DNA of 64,000 nucleotides from Eustoma russellianum (Eukaryota > Streptophyta > Magnoliopsida > Gentianales > Gentianaceae). Positions 1-11,149 of this stretch are shown piece by piece. Both the position numbers and the translations under genes were made by a program. The stretch is taken from assembly GCA_036186865.1 (NCBI GenBank), contig AP025066.1, positions 11,371,101 through 11,435,100 of the forward strand. The letters run 5' to 3'. Under the pieces are notes generated by a model. That model searched no databases. It was not told the DNA's origin and was given only the letters and a program-made list of their open reading frames with translations. Position 1 is the stretch's first letter, and each line of letters opens with the position of its first letter.

Positions 1-498
1 GAATGGCATTGACCTATCCATAGGTGATATCTTGCAATAGTGAAACTGATCAGATTTGCTTTACTGATGCGGCATGGTGGAGTATGTGGCTAAAACATTT
101 CTAAGAAGAAGAAGACATGCAACAGGAATCCAAATCCAAAGAACAAAAATGAAGCGCCAAAACCAGATATGTGAGTATAAAAGAAGCAGATATCCAAATA
201 TAGCATATGCATGCATCGAACCATTAAGCATTACGACATTTTACTGACTGCTGACTTCCTATTTCAAGCAAAAGGTGAAAGGCAGCAGTAACTTGTAGGT
301 GGATCTATACGTTTTCCTTATCATTGATTCAAAGATCTCGATGTGACTTCACTTCTCCTCCCATAGCAAGTATCCTTTAACTCTCTGCGGTAGATTGCCA
401 CATTCTTCTCTTTCCTTCAGTTCTCATTTCTCTCTTGCATAAAATAAGATAAAATAGCTAATTGACAGAAAAATTATGTTTGTAAACTACTCACTGGA
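1..498. other. Unique flank left of the gypsy element; possible tail of a host ORF
   Basis: This is the sequence into which the large gypsy element inserted. I see no convincing complete gene. Positions 2-40 on the plus strand read as NGIDLSIGDILQ followed by TAG, which looks protein-like and could be the last codons of a gene entering from the left, with 41-498 as its 3' UTR. Twelve codons are too few to identify a family, and chance is a real alternative. The rest is AT-rich with no motif I recognise. Confidence 0.2.
494..498. repeat. Left target-site duplication (CTGGA) of the gypsy element
   Basis: The five bases CTGGA directly precede the LTR terminus TGATGC. The same five bases directly follow the other LTR terminus at 36812-36816. 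A 5-bp duplication is what gypsy integrases produce, so this pair shows that the two distant LTRs belong to one insertion. Confidence 0.9.
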
Positions 499-1936
499 TG
501 ATGCACGTCTGAACAGGAAGGAGGACCTTCCTTTAACCCCAAAGACAGCTTAGAACAAGTGAGGATTGAAGCAAAACAGATCCAAGTCCACCAAGCTTTT
601 CGTCCAATCATTTTGCTAAACCGCCGGGTAATGAACACACTTCACAAGTGTTTTCAACTCATTTAAGAAAGAATTAACCCTCCTAAGTGATATCTCTCTC
701 AAGTATATGAAGCATACAATTCAGATTGTTCAAGTCTTAAAGAGAATTAAAGCTTGATTCAAAGGAAAGCAAGACAACATCTTGAAGAGAACTAGCTCTC
801 GGCTCAAGTGTTTATATTTTAGAATTGATTAAGTTTTTACAAATGAAGCTGACCTATTTATAGGCTAAATCTAAGTTAAACAATAATATATGAACCTAAA
901 TAATAGCCAATAAAATCGATGGTTGAAAAGTGAAGCTTGAACAAGGTTACAAGTAAAGGAAAGAAAATTCAATTTGCTGCAAGAATGTACATCCGATAGG
1001 AATGTCTTTTGCAAGTTGTCTTGAACCCTTTCTTTTCATTGGACCATCTATAAGTCTCTCTTATGATGCATTTTGATGTTCTTTGCATGCAGCTTATCGC
1101 CCTTCCTGGTTGAGTTTTGAGGCTGATTTGTAAGTGGGTCAAATTATGTGTCTTAAGCACATGCCAAACTGTTCCACGTCATGTGGATTCCATCCAATCA
1201 TATTTAGACATTCTTGTCTACATCAATATTATAGATAATTAAAAGAACTTCAATTTTGGATTTTGAATCATTTGATTTGGAGTTGAGAGGAAGGAGATAT
1301 GACGTGTTGAATTTCGCTGCTTTTGGGTGGTCCTTCAAGCAGGCAGCTGATCAGCAGCTTCATCTTCCTTGCGATGTTTGAGCTTGATAAATTCATTTCC
1401 TGGAGATGTGCTGAACATCAACGCTGTAGGTTGATCTCTTATGTTGAAGCTCCAATTTGAATCAGGTCAATCTCAGTTGGGGTTGTGGAGCTATGTCCGA
1501 AATACCATCCGTGTGTGAAGCTACTTACTTGTCAATCTCAGCGCAGCTTTATGTGTGAATTTGTCTTGTCTTCAATCACTCTTTCTTGACCTAATAACTG
1601 TTCAAACACATACAAAACAACATATATAACATGATAGGATATATCTAGATTATATTACAACACTTCATTAAGAAATGAAATCTAACTAGAAGGAAATGTA
1701 AACAACACTCTTAATCTGCTAATATGTTGCATACTTTGTACATGAATTATATCAAGGCTTGCACTAAATGGACCCAATGGATGTTTTATTCACTTGGCTC
1801 ATCCTCCACATATTTATACAGAAAGGTGTCCACCTCATGTATCAGTTTTCTTGCCATGCTTCTTGTTAGGGGACCCTTGTCTTGTATTGGTGTAGTATCA
1901 AGTGTTGACTGCTCTTGGCTTGGCTAGGCCTCATCA
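499..1936 (-). repeat. 3' LTR of the gypsy element
   Basis: This 1438-bp block is collinear with 35293-36811. Both begin TGATGCACG and end CTCATCA on the plus strand, which gives the canonical TG...CA LTR ends. On the minus strand a TATA box (TATAAATAGG, about 855-864) fits a promoter for the element. The other copy is about 80 bp longer, mostly because it carries an internal 98-bp tandem duplication that this one lacks. Confidence 0.9.
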
Positions 1937-1952
1937 TTCCCCCTCTCTTGAA
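1937..1952 (-). promoter_or_regulatory. Polypurine tract of the gypsy element
   Basis: On the minus strand an AAGAGAGGGGGAA tract ends exactly where the 3' LTR begins (TGATGAGG). This is the expected primer for plus-strand DNA synthesis, and it fixes both the orientation of the element and the LTR boundary. Confidence 0.85.
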
Positions 1953-2970
1953 AAGGACTCGACCTCGAATCTAAATCAACACTAAAAGAGGTAAGCTCAG
2001 CAACATAAATGTACGAGAAGCAGAACCATACTTACCTTTAGGGATGTCGTGAACATATGCATTGTCCCCAAGTCTTTTGAGGACATTGAACGGTTCATCT
2101 CCTCTTGGCATTAACTTTGATTTCCTCTCTTTAGTAAATCTTTCTTTCCTCAAGTTTAACCAAAAAAGATCTCCATGTTCAAATATAAAAATCTTATGGT
2201 TCTTATTTGCTCTTTTGGCATATACTTTATTTTTTTGCTTCAAGATCTGACTTAACTTTTTTATGCAATCTTTTTAGAAGTTTAGCTTTACACTACCCAT
2301 GAAGGTTAATACGCTCATGCATAGGAATAGGGACTAAGTCAAGTGGTGATAAAAGATTAAAGCCATAAACAACTTTAATTGGTGAATGTGAAGTACCACC
2401 ATGAACATTCCTGTTGTATGCAAACTCTATGAATGCTAGACAATCTTCCAATTCTTCAAATTCTTTGGATTATATCACACAACAATTATGACAAAGTTCT
2501 ATTGACTACTTCAGTTTGGCCATCAGTTTGTGGGTGAGCAGTGGTAGAGAAAAGAAGTTAAGTTCCAAGTTTACTCCACAATACACGCCAAAATTGACTT
2601 AGAAACTTTGTATCTCTATCACTTACGATGGTGCGGGTCATGCCATGTAATTGTACAATCTGCTTAAAGAATAATTGTTGAAAAATCTATCAACAGCAAC
2701 AAAAACACTATCTTTACCCGTTGGATCTAGGCAATCCTAACACGAAGTCTATAGAAAGATCAATCCAAGGTGAGTCAGATACAGGTAAAGGTGTGTACAA
2801 TCCATGTGGTTGTGTTCTAGACTCAGCTTTCTTACACGTGATACAATTTGCACATACCTTTTCGACCTTCACACGCATGTGTGGCCAGAAGAAATGCTCC
2901 TCCAATATCTCCAATGTCTTGAATGAGCCAAAGTGACCTATAAAGCCTCATCCATCAGCCTCTTTGATCA

Positions 2971-2984
2971 ATATCTGCCTCATT
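2971..2984. repeat. Target-site duplication of the SINE (left copy)
   Basis: ATATCTGCCTCATT occurs here and again at 3178-3191, flanking the SINE precisely. A 14-bp duplication is typical of LINE-machinery (target-primed) insertion. Confidence 0.88.
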
Positions 2985-3177
2985 TTTTTGATGGGTTGCC
3001 CCGAGGTATCCTCCCAGCCAAAAGCCAGAAGACTAATCCTCCGTCCCTGCGGTCAGCACACAAAGTGGTAGGAGACTGACCAAATGGTTTGCTCTATTCA
3101 CATGAGTGGGGATCGAACCCCCAACCACATGCTTAAAGGACGAGGTGCTGAACCACCACGTCAACCATGTTGGTTAA
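2985..3177 (-). mobile_element. tRNA-derived SINE inserted in the gypsy integrase gene
   Basis: A 193-bp insert lies between 14-bp direct repeats. On the minus strand it starts near TAACCAACATGG and has an A-box-like GTGGTTCAGCACC (about 3145-3158). About 35 nt further on is a strong pol III B box, GGTTCGATCCC (about 3110-3120). It ends in a short A run beside the duplication. The body after the B box is tRNA-unrelated, which is the standard SINE layout. Removing the insert and one repeat copy restores a continuous integrase reading frame, so it arrived after the gypsy element. I cannot name the SINE family. Confidence 0.85.
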
Positions 3178-3191
3178 ATATCTGCCTCATT
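3178..3191. repeat. Target-site duplication of the SINE (right copy)
   Basis: This is the second copy of ATATCTGCCTCATT, identical to 2971-2984. Confidence 0.88.
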
Positions 3192-3517
3192 GAACACATA
3201 GGAATGCATACCTTTTGTTCTTTAAAAAAGAATCCTACATGTAAGTAAAACTTTCCAAATGGGGATTCAAGACATGCTTTATAGATAGAACTAAAGTCAT
3301 GATTAGTGGCATACAACTCCTTTAAATTCTCAAACCCAAACATGTGTGAAGACAATCTAGTAATCAAGGTACATTTACGAGACAAAGCATTAGCAACTAT
3401 GTTATCTTTTCCTTGCTTGTACTTCATGACATAAGGGAGTTGCTCAATGAATTCTACCCACTTAGCATGCCGTTTATTCAACTTACCCTGCCCTTTAAGG
3501 TACTTAAGACTTTCATG

Positions 3518-3522
3518 ATTAG
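3518..3522. repeat. Left target duplication of the inner solo LTR (ATTAG)
   Basis: ATTAG precedes the TG terminus at 3523, and ATAAG follows the CA terminus at 30700 (30701-30705). One of five bases differs, consistent with later mutation. Taking the intervening DNA out rejoins the gypsy RNase H frame at the HT/HESLKYL boundary, which confirms the junction. Confidence 0.8.
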
Positions 3523-4836
3523 TGTAGCACCCCACCCGAAACTAAGGTTTTTGCACGGTCGTTGTACTCTACTGCGAGAAGTACAATGCATCGATACTAA
3601 ATATGTGCATATCGACATGAATCATAAATCGAGATAGCAGAAGCAAAATAAAAATAAACATATGACATGCATACTAATACAAATCGTCCAAAGTGCGTAC
3701 GAATCATAATGCACAAGGTCTCAAAATAAACTAAGTACATCATGATCAAAACCAAAATATCCGATACATAACTTTGGCCTAAATCTCAGCTCACGGGTAC
3801 TCTAGTCGGGGTCCTTCCTCAATGAACAAGGCGTATGGGTCCCTTTTCTCTGTAATGTGATAAGGTAAGTATGAGCAATAAAACATAATCACTCAGCAAG
3901 TAGTCCTATTAGATACGTCATATAATCATACATGAGGAGACGGTGTAACAAAGTAATGATAATCATAACAAGAATCATAATAAAGCGAATTTCCATTTAC
4001 ACATAAAGTGTATAACAAGAAGCTAAATGAAGAACATGTAACACAATATCTCTATCAAATAACACACTATATGATCATCTACCTAGAAATGTCACTATCA
4101 AATATATCAATACTTAGATTCTCTATCCAAGTATAAGATGCCATCATACTTAATCTCATCACCTAAATACATCAAGTCCTTGTACGAGTCATGTAACTGC
4201 GATAATACTATGATGCGGTGTCTGTTAAAACCATGTCATACAAATTCTATAACGATGAACGATAAATCAAACCGATGTCATAAACTGTTTGTACATAGTA
4301 AAATCACATTGATGCCACGAACTGTCCGCACACAGTAAAAATCAAACTGATGTCATAAACTGTCTGTATACAACAATATCACACCGATGCCATGAACTAT
4401 CCATACACAGTAAAAATCAAACCAATTCCATGAAATGTTAAAACATTTTGCGTAATACAACATGTATGCAAATGCCTCCATTTATATTCCATGTCACCTA
4501 TATAAATACTCCAATAATTCTCATATCATCATATCCTTAAACCAACCTATATATGTACCTAATCTAATACTTAAGTCATGATAATCACTATCTTTTCCTT
4601 CTCTTCTAATTGTGGCCAAACATCACCCTTTTTGGTAAAATTTAACCGTCAACATTTTCTTAAAATATCCAACTTATACTTAGTAAAATACCCAAAAACC
4701 CTAATTTCATGTTACTTTACACATGTTTTCATATTCCACAATAACATATATAAAGTAACCATATGTTCTAGTATACTTTATTTTATACGTATTTATATCC
4801 ATAACCTTGTCCAAAGCTATTAATTTCACACTTATT
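3523..4836 (-). repeat. Left arm (LTR 3' end) of the inner solo LTR
   Basis: This AT-rich 1.3-kb arm has no coding capacity. Between about 4225 and 4440 a short unit of the type 'GATG(T/C)CA(T/C)(A/G)AACTGTC(T/C)G(T/C)A(C/T)ACAGTA' recurs about four times, spaced some 40-60 bp apart, forming a degenerate tandem array. The arm ends in the CATA/TA microsatellite where the LINE cluster starts. Confidence 0.65.
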
Positions 4837-4841
4837 ATATA

Positions 4842-4877
<36 letters not shown>

Positions 4878-4882
4878 TATAA
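4837..4882. repeat. CATA/TA microsatellite at the left edge of LINE A
   Basis: The stretch is about seven CATA units followed by a pure TA run. It lies between the solo LTR arm and the 5' UTR of LINE A. It is likely the target into which the first LINE inserted. Confidence 0.85.
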
Positions 4883-5054
4883 TAACCTATGTTTTTTTCC
4901 CGCTAAATGCTGAACCCCTACGATCGCCAGCAGCGGGCGTACCTGCTGCCGCCAGCCGCCATTCTTCTCTCCCAGTGATCATATTTCTTCTTCTTCTTGC
5001 TTCTATCTGCATAATTATGTCTTGATTTTCTGTATAGAGTCTGTGATCGCTGCA

Positions 5055-6485
5055 ATGGAAAGTGTGAATGCAAAGACGCCATCGTCGATCGAGGAGCCGT
5101 CGGGTATGAAACGCTCTTTTGTGTCTTTGTTTCCATCTTCATTCGTGACGTCAGTTGTACCGAAAACGATTCAAAAATATAAGGGTAGTCCAATGATTGC
5201 CTTCTCGGATGAAGAGATCACTACCTTGGCAGAGCCATATCGATTTTCTCTGGTAGGAACTTGTTGGTATGGACGTCTGCCAATTGAGACCATTCGCGCC
5301 GCGATTGATTGTATCGGATTCATTGGAATGGTACGTACTGGACTTCTAGATTCGAATCATGTTTTATTAAATTTTGCACAAGAACAAGATTACCTGCGTT
5401 GCTTTGCCAGACAAAGCTGGACTGTAGCAGGCAAATATATGAGAGTTACTAAATGGACTCCTGATTATGATCCTAAAGTTGATGTTCTAATTATTCATGT
5501 ATGGGTTTGCCTCTCAGGATTACCAATTCATTTTCATCAATGTGAGGCACTATTTCAAATTGGGCGTATGTTGGGAATGTCGATGAAATTGGATAATGCA
5601 ACAACTGAAAATCTTCGGCCATTTGTAGCTCGTTTATGCGTTGAAATTGATGTGTCACAGGAACTCCCTTCTTGCGTATTTATCCAAGTCTCTAATCATT
5701 GTATCTCACAATCTGTAGTTTATAAAGATCTGCCTATGTATTGCACTATCTGCTATAGGCTGGGACACAAGTCTTCTACGTGTGGGAAGGATGCTCACAT
5801 TGAAGATCAGACGAAGGATATGGCTCAGATGCCTAAACTCTCCAATATAATGGTTAAGGACAAGCCCCAACGATGGACATCCAAAAAACTGCAACAAGAT
5901 GTGCACCCCAAATCTCGATTAAGTTTGGATGAATCCCTCCATCACACTGCTGCGGATGCCCCTGCACTACTTAGCACATCATCATCGTCCAAGAAAGTTG
6001 TTGATAATGTTCGGAATTATTTACCTGATTCAGTGATTCAACCTTCGCTGCTAATATCTCTTCATATGAATCGACTTGATAATATTTCACATATTGAAGA
6101 TGTTTCTAGACTCAAAGGCATTGATGATACTATATTTCCGAATTTGTGTGCTAATCCTAATTCCACTTCACTTTCGGATGGTGAAGTGGATGTCATTTAT
6201 GTTGATAATGATGCTCAGTTACCTACTAAATCTCCTGAAGATGCTTTTGTTTCACTAGTTTATGATATGGTACATGAGGTAGTCTTGGAGAGGGCGCAGC
6301 GAATTTCTCCGACTTAGCCAAGCGCGCAACCAACAACACCTACAATTTCGAATGGAGAATCACAATTTCAAATTCCTCCAAAGCTCTTAAGGCGGCAATA
6401 CAGACAAAATGAGCCTTTATCTCCTCCATTTACAAGATCAAGAGCAGCTCTCTCAAAATCTTTTGATATACAATCATCGCAATGA
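5055..6485 (+). pseudogene. LINE A ORF1: DUF4283-type RNA-binding protein with CCHC knuckle
   Basis: ORF1 proteins of plant L1 elements bind the LINE RNA and form the particle. The frame is open from before 5055. I prefer the ATG at 5055 (MESVNAK) because the paralogous copies start at the same place relative to the KTIQKYKG motif. The N-terminal half carries the conserved DUF4283-like region (FSLVGTCWYGRLP, then HVLLNFAQEQDYLRCF). A CCHC zinc knuckle, CTICYRLGHKSSTC, sits near 5740-5783. A TAG at 6315-6317 is the only in-frame stop before the natural TGA at 6483-6485. That TGA overlaps the ATG of ORF2 as ATGA. Confidence 0.82.
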
Positions 6486-9400
6486 AGATACTGATATGGA
6501 ATGTTAGAGGGATTCAAACTTCTATGGATCGTCTACAATCGTTAGTACGTCGATACCATCTACATATTCTTGTTGTTATTGAGCCTGAGGTTAGGGCATC
6601 ATCTTTGGTTTCATATCGTCTCAAGCTTGGTTTTCCTCAAGCCATGTCAGTTAATAGCAATAACATATGGATATTTTGGCGAGACTCATTTTTTCGGTTG
6701 GATGGATAACGGACTGGTATTCAGAATCATTCCATGCGCTTTTGTTGGTTGCCCACAAGAAACTCTTTTTTGGTGTACTTTTGTATATGGTCTGCACACA
6801 GTAGCAGCACGACGTCCTCTATGGGCGGACCTTTATACATTTTGTGACTCCTTGGATATTCCATGACTTATGGGTGGAGATTCCAATACCTTTTTGACGT
6901 TTGATGAACATAAATGCAGGTCATCTCCATCTCTTTGATCATTGTAGAATTTTAACGATTTTATTGTAGAATGCTCTCTTCAGTCAGTTAATATCCAAGG
7001 ATCTCTTTATACATGGTGTGATGGTAGAGGCTTAGGCAGAGTCTGACGACGATTAGATCGCTATTTGTGTTCATCGGATTTCTTTTATATATTTTTGGAG
7101 TGCTATGTCAACATCTTAATCACGCAACTTTGGATCATTCTCCTATCTATTTAGAATGTAACTCAGATACTCCTGCAACAGCTGCGTATTTCAGATATTT
7201 AGATGCTTGGACAACCCATCCAGACTTTCAAAGTTATGTTGTTCATCATTGGCAGTCTTTTTCGATAGTAGGAGGAATGTGGGGTTTCTATTCCAAATTA
7301 CGAAAGCTAAAGCATCAACTACGAATACGAAATAAAGAAGTTTTTGCTAATATTTTTGATGCCATTGTTGTTGCTGAGGCTGAGGTAACGCGTTGTGAAA
7401 GAGCTTGTAATTCCAATCCAATGGACAACCTAGAAATGGAGTATCATCGGAGTGTAGCTTAGTTACGCCTTGCTCAATACGTGCATTTCTATTTTGGAAA
7501 CAAAAGTCAAATGTAAAATAGTTTCAGGACGGCGACTCAAATACTAAGTTCTTCTATCAAACGGTTAAGGAACATCACAGACAACAAGCTATCAATCGGA
7601 TAGTCCATGAGGATGGTGTGGAGTGTGACAATCCTCAAGATATTGAACTTGAAGCAGTTCGTTATTATGAGACACTGTTTGCGGCAGGCACTACTTCTCA
7701 GTATGAGTCTATACTTCAATATATTCCTGTCCTAGTCTCTGATGCGGATAACACGCAGCTCTTGGCCATGAATACATTGCATGAAGTGAAGCAGGCTGTG
7801 TGGGATCTTAGCCCGACTAGTGTTGCTGGCACTGATGGCTTTTCGGGATCATTTTATCATCTATTCTGGTAGGTCATTCATATGGATGTCTATAAAGCAG
7901 CTCAAGAATTCTTATTAGGTATTCGCCCTCTGAACCAAGTCGCAGCGGCACTTATTACTCTTATTCCTAAGGTTGCGAATCCAAACAAATTTTCTGACTT
8001 TTGGCCTATCTGTCTCACTAACTTCCTTGCCAATGTAATTACCAGACTGATTTCCACACGGTTGGCAGTTTTATTGCCTCGTTTGATATCAAACGAACAT
8101 GCAAGTTTCATGAAGAGAAGAGATATTACTGAGCAGATTCTGTTAGCTCAGGAGATGGTGCATGTACTTGATCAGTCTGTTTGCGGCGGACATGTTATTA
8201 TCAAGTTAGACATGGCAAAGGCTTGTGATAGAGTATGCTGGTCTTATCTTCAGCAGTTTTTGCAGAAAATGGGCTTTGATCCATTATTGGTACGCATTCT
8301 TATGAATAACTTAGCTGCCATAAGATGCTCGGTGTTAGTAAAAAGGAAACCGACTGGTTTCTTTTTGGTATCACGGGGTTTCAAACAAGACGATCCTTTA
8401 TTCCCTCTTCTCTTTATTCTTGCATCAGAGGGGTTCTCTCGAGGCTTAAAGGATCTTATGGATTCTGTCCATTTAATCGGCTTTCAGGCAGGGCATGTCC
8501 CGCAGATATCGTATTTGGGATCTGTTGATGATCTGTTTATTTTTATAAATGGTTCTGCATGAAATTTAAGTTGATTTCGTCATTTTTTGGAGACATATTA
8601 GCAACCCTCTGGACAACTAGTGAATCTTCACAAAAGTCAGGTGGTGGTGGGTGCAGGAGTCTCGGGACCACGTGTTTAAGGGTATTAATCGAGTGGAATA
8701 TTGTGTCCCCTTAATTGTGCATTTTGATGCTGAACTAAATTCTTGGTCTTCAAAGCTTCTTTCTACGGCTGGTTGTATGACATTGATTCGACACGTTTTA
8801 TGTTCCATGTCGTTACATATTACAGCTAGTTCAAGGTTGCCACAAAATGTAATTGCAACACTTAACCGTAAAATGTCAAATTTCTTGTGGAATGGTCGAC
8901 ATCATTGGCAAACCTGGGATAATACCTGCCGCCCTACAGAATATGGAGGTTTGGGAATTAGGAATCTAAAGTTGGTTCAGAAGGCCTATGAATGTCTACT
9001 CTGGTGGAAATATCATCACTCGCATACACTGTGGGCGAACTACAGTCGAAGTAAGTATGAGCATCGACATACAATATATGCGCATATTTATGATTCGTCT
9101 ACTTGGAAACGTATTTGTCGCATACATTATTACATGTCAATTAGAGTGCAAAATTTACCGGACGGACTACATTGGACTGCTGATTCTTCTAGACAATTTA
9201 CCTTAAATCTGTTTATAATCTACTTGTCTCTGATACAACAACCTTGGATTACGCTCGATTTATTTGGTGGCCACGATGTTCTCAGGGATGCAATGTATTT
9301 ATATGGAAACTCTAGATGAGCTCTATACCATTGGCTGACAATATCCGTGCATGCAGCTCATACTTCCCACGCAATGTGTATTTTGCCGAGTGAATTCGCA

Positions 9401-10279
9401 TTTTAGAGATCATATTTTTCTTGGCTGCCCGTTGATACAACCGTTATGGCAAGAAATATCCATCTTGTTTTCTAGTCCAATGCCTGTCAATTCAACTATT
9501 CAAGCTTACCTCTTGCGATGGTGGCTAACCTCCTTAAAGCATCATATGCTCGGACAGTTGAGGGTGGTGGTGCCATCGCTAGTCACATGGGTCATTTGGA
9601 AAGAATACACAAGCATTCGCTTTGGGGACAATTGTTTCTCATCTAGGAGATTATTTGAGCGCGTCCGTGATCATATTTACACATGGTGTGCGACAACACA
9701 GGGACATAAATTTTCACAAAATATACCTCATCTGGTAGCGCGGTATTTCTCGGCTTCCCTACGAACACGTCGGCATAGAGTTGTCCATTGGGAATCGTCA
9801 CCTACAGGCAAGTTAAAGTTAAATGTGGATGCTGCGGTGGGTCACAATACAGCAGCACCAGGAGCGGTGCTGCATAATTATCAAGGAGACTTTGTCTTTA
9901 CTATTTGTTTAATCTTACTAGGCTCATCGCCTTTGAAGGCTGAACTAATGGCTATTCAATATGCCCTAATTTACTATGCTAGAGGGCATGATCAATTACT
10001 GATTAAGACAGATTGCCATATGTTGCTAAATTATATTTCTTCCCGTAGCGATGTACAGGTTCCTTAGCGACAGACTTGAGACGCACAATCCAACTCCTGC
10101 GTCTTAATGCTTCATCGATTTTTTATTGCCCACGAGAGGCAAATAATGCGGAACATATATTATCCAGACATGGATATCATTCGGCAGGTTTGACTCTCTA
10201 TTCATCGCTCTCTAATCTACCAAGTGAAGTACGTGGAGCAATCATGTTACATACTTCTGTTCCAAATATCCGTCTCTAA
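6482..10279 (+). pseudogene. LINE A ORF2: endonuclease, reverse transcriptase, RNase H (decayed)
   Basis: It starts MKILIWNVRGIQTS, the APE-type endonuclease N-terminus. Segments in several frames follow the order of ORF2: endonuclease (6482 to about 7140), the linker region (7140-7900), reverse transcriptase (about 7900-8560), the connection and zinc-finger region (8650-9450), and RNase H (about 9780-10279, LKLNVDAAVGH). The catalytic box reads SVDD instead of YADD near 8524, and the upstream GDPL box reads DDPL, so key residues as well as the frame are lost. At least eight stops or shifts interrupt it. Confidence 0.85.
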
Positions 10280-10319
10280 TTCTTTAAGTCTACCAATGGG
10301 TCGGCGTACACATTATTTT

Positions 10320-10350
10320 GTTGCCTATGTCATCCTTTGGTATAGGCAAC
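10320..10350 (+). other. LINE A 3'-UTR stem-loop 1
   Basis: GTTGCCTAT (10320-10328) pairs perfectly with ATAGGCAAC (10342-10350) around a 13-nt loop. It is followed at once by ATTGGTATTG. The same stem core (TTGCCT/AGGCAA or CTGCCT/AGGCAG) and a following TTGGTATG-like tail recur in the 3' UTRs of the other LINE copies. Confidence 0.8.
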
Positions 10351-10549
10351 ATTGGTATTGTCTTTCACCTTCTTACTTTCTTTATATCAATTTCACTGTT
10401 AATATTTCGTTAACGTTGTTTTATTTGCGGCGTTTGATGGGGTGACATTTGCTGTTGGATGGCGAGAATTACCTTTGTTGAAAATATGTTGTTCTCATAT
10501 GCGCATGGATGGGGTTACATTCCAGTGGATTGGCTATACTGTCATTCTG

Positions 10550-10578
10550 TTGTCTGTATCACTCGCTGGTACAGAAAA
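10550..10578 (+). other. LINE A 3'-UTR stem-loop 2 (one mismatch)
   Basis: TTGTCTGTA (10550-10558) faces TACAGAAAA (10570-10578), with one mismatch and one wobble. CATGGGTACG follows. It lies about 230 bp after stem-loop 1 and has the same layout, including the upstream ATTGGCT-like sequence. Confidence 0.6.
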
Positions 10579-10651
10579 CATGGGTACGTCATTATTTCCT
10601 TAAGTTTGGCAGGCGTTATTATCCTGCACTCTTCATTACATTACCTTGTTA

Positions 10652-11149
10652 TAGGGGTGTCAAACAGGTCATGTATCGCGTATCGTGTATCGTGTTTTTC
10701 AGGTTTCGTGTCTCAAAGTGCCATACTCATACCTTACCCATTTGCTTTGCGTGTATGGATGTAGATATCCAAACCCGTACATGTCAGGTTTTGTGTCGTG
10801 TATCGGGTATACCCACGAACTTGACAAGTACAAATATTTTAAGTCGTGTACGGGTCATTTCATATATTTTTCAGGTATTTTCAAGTTTCATGTATTTTTC
10901 ACAGTGTCTTTGCAATTACTTCTACAGTACTGGACAATAGTAAAGTCATTCACAGGTCTGTAGCAGTGTAGCTGACGAAAAAAGCTAAAGAAAAAAGATG
11001 CAAACAAATCGTGATAGCCAATAGCCGATACCACATGAAGAAGAACACTCACCTTTCAGTAGATCTAGCGGCGGACGGGAGGAGATTGGAGAAGAAAAGA
11101 GATAGAGAGGGGCCGGCTGGTGCTTAGCTGGTTGCGAGCGGCGGGGCAG
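10652..11149. mobile_element. hAT-like transposon end, truncated by the assembly gap
   Basis: TAGGGGTGTCAAAC at 10652 resembles the terminal inverted repeat of plant hAT elements. It is followed by the subterminal CGTGTATCG-type repeats common in them (10676-10700, 10790-10830). The eight bases before it (CCTTGTTA) could be a target duplication, but the partner end is not visible and may lie in the gap at 11150-11896. It interrupts the 3' UTR of LINE A. No transposase domain is readable. Confidence 0.5.
10985..11149 (-). other. Exon-like 5' leader with splice donor, beside the gap
   Basis: On the minus strand, running out of the gap, the sequence is CT-rich and GC-richer than its surroundings. 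It ends CTACTGAAAG, followed by GTGAGTGTTC at about 11053, an excellent splice donor context. It looks like a noncoding first exon followed by an intron. It could belong to the transposase gene of the hAT element or to a captured host gene. The gap hides the rest. Confidence 0.3.

Larger units (their letters stand above)
1971..3522 (-). pseudogene. Gypsy pol, C-terminal part: end of RNase H, integrase and tail
   Basis: Read on the minus strand from 3522, the sequence continues the RNase H domain (HESLKYLKGQGKLNKRHAKW). It then reaches an integrase zinc-binding segment (CANCITCKKAESRTQPHG near 2800-2860) and the start of the integrase core (WIDLSIDFVLGLPRS). Near 1971-2243 is the typical C-terminal stretch containing LRKERFTKERKSKLMPRGD. 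This part is joined in sense to the upstream pol half at 30709-32169 and was separated from it by the inserted 27-kb block. It is further cut by the SINE at 2985-3177 and has stops and frameshifts between about 2250 and 2710, so most of the integrase core is not readable. Confidence 0.85.
4883..10651 (+). mobile_element. LINE A: L1-like retrotransposon, near full length but degraded
   Basis: A plus-strand L1-type element with a 5' UTR of about 170 bp, ORF1 (5055-6485), ORF2 (6482-10279) and a 3' UTR with two stem-loops (10320-10350 and 10550-10578). The family's conserved 3' terminal block, seen in the other copies, is missing here. At 10652 the 3' UTR is interrupted by an hAT-like end, and the remainder may lie in the assembly gap. 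It has a nonsense codon in ORF1 and many stops and frameshifts in ORF2, so it is dead and probably one of the older copies in the cluster. Confidence 0.85.

Noticed and set aside
2985..3177. Possible tRNA gene
   Set aside because: The B box is strong, but there is no complete cloverleaf. The tail and target duplications show a SINE.
4225..4440. A CRISPR or satellite array in the solo LTR arm
   Set aside because: About four diverged units of a short motif are present. This is better described as a degenerate tandem repeat inside an LTR.
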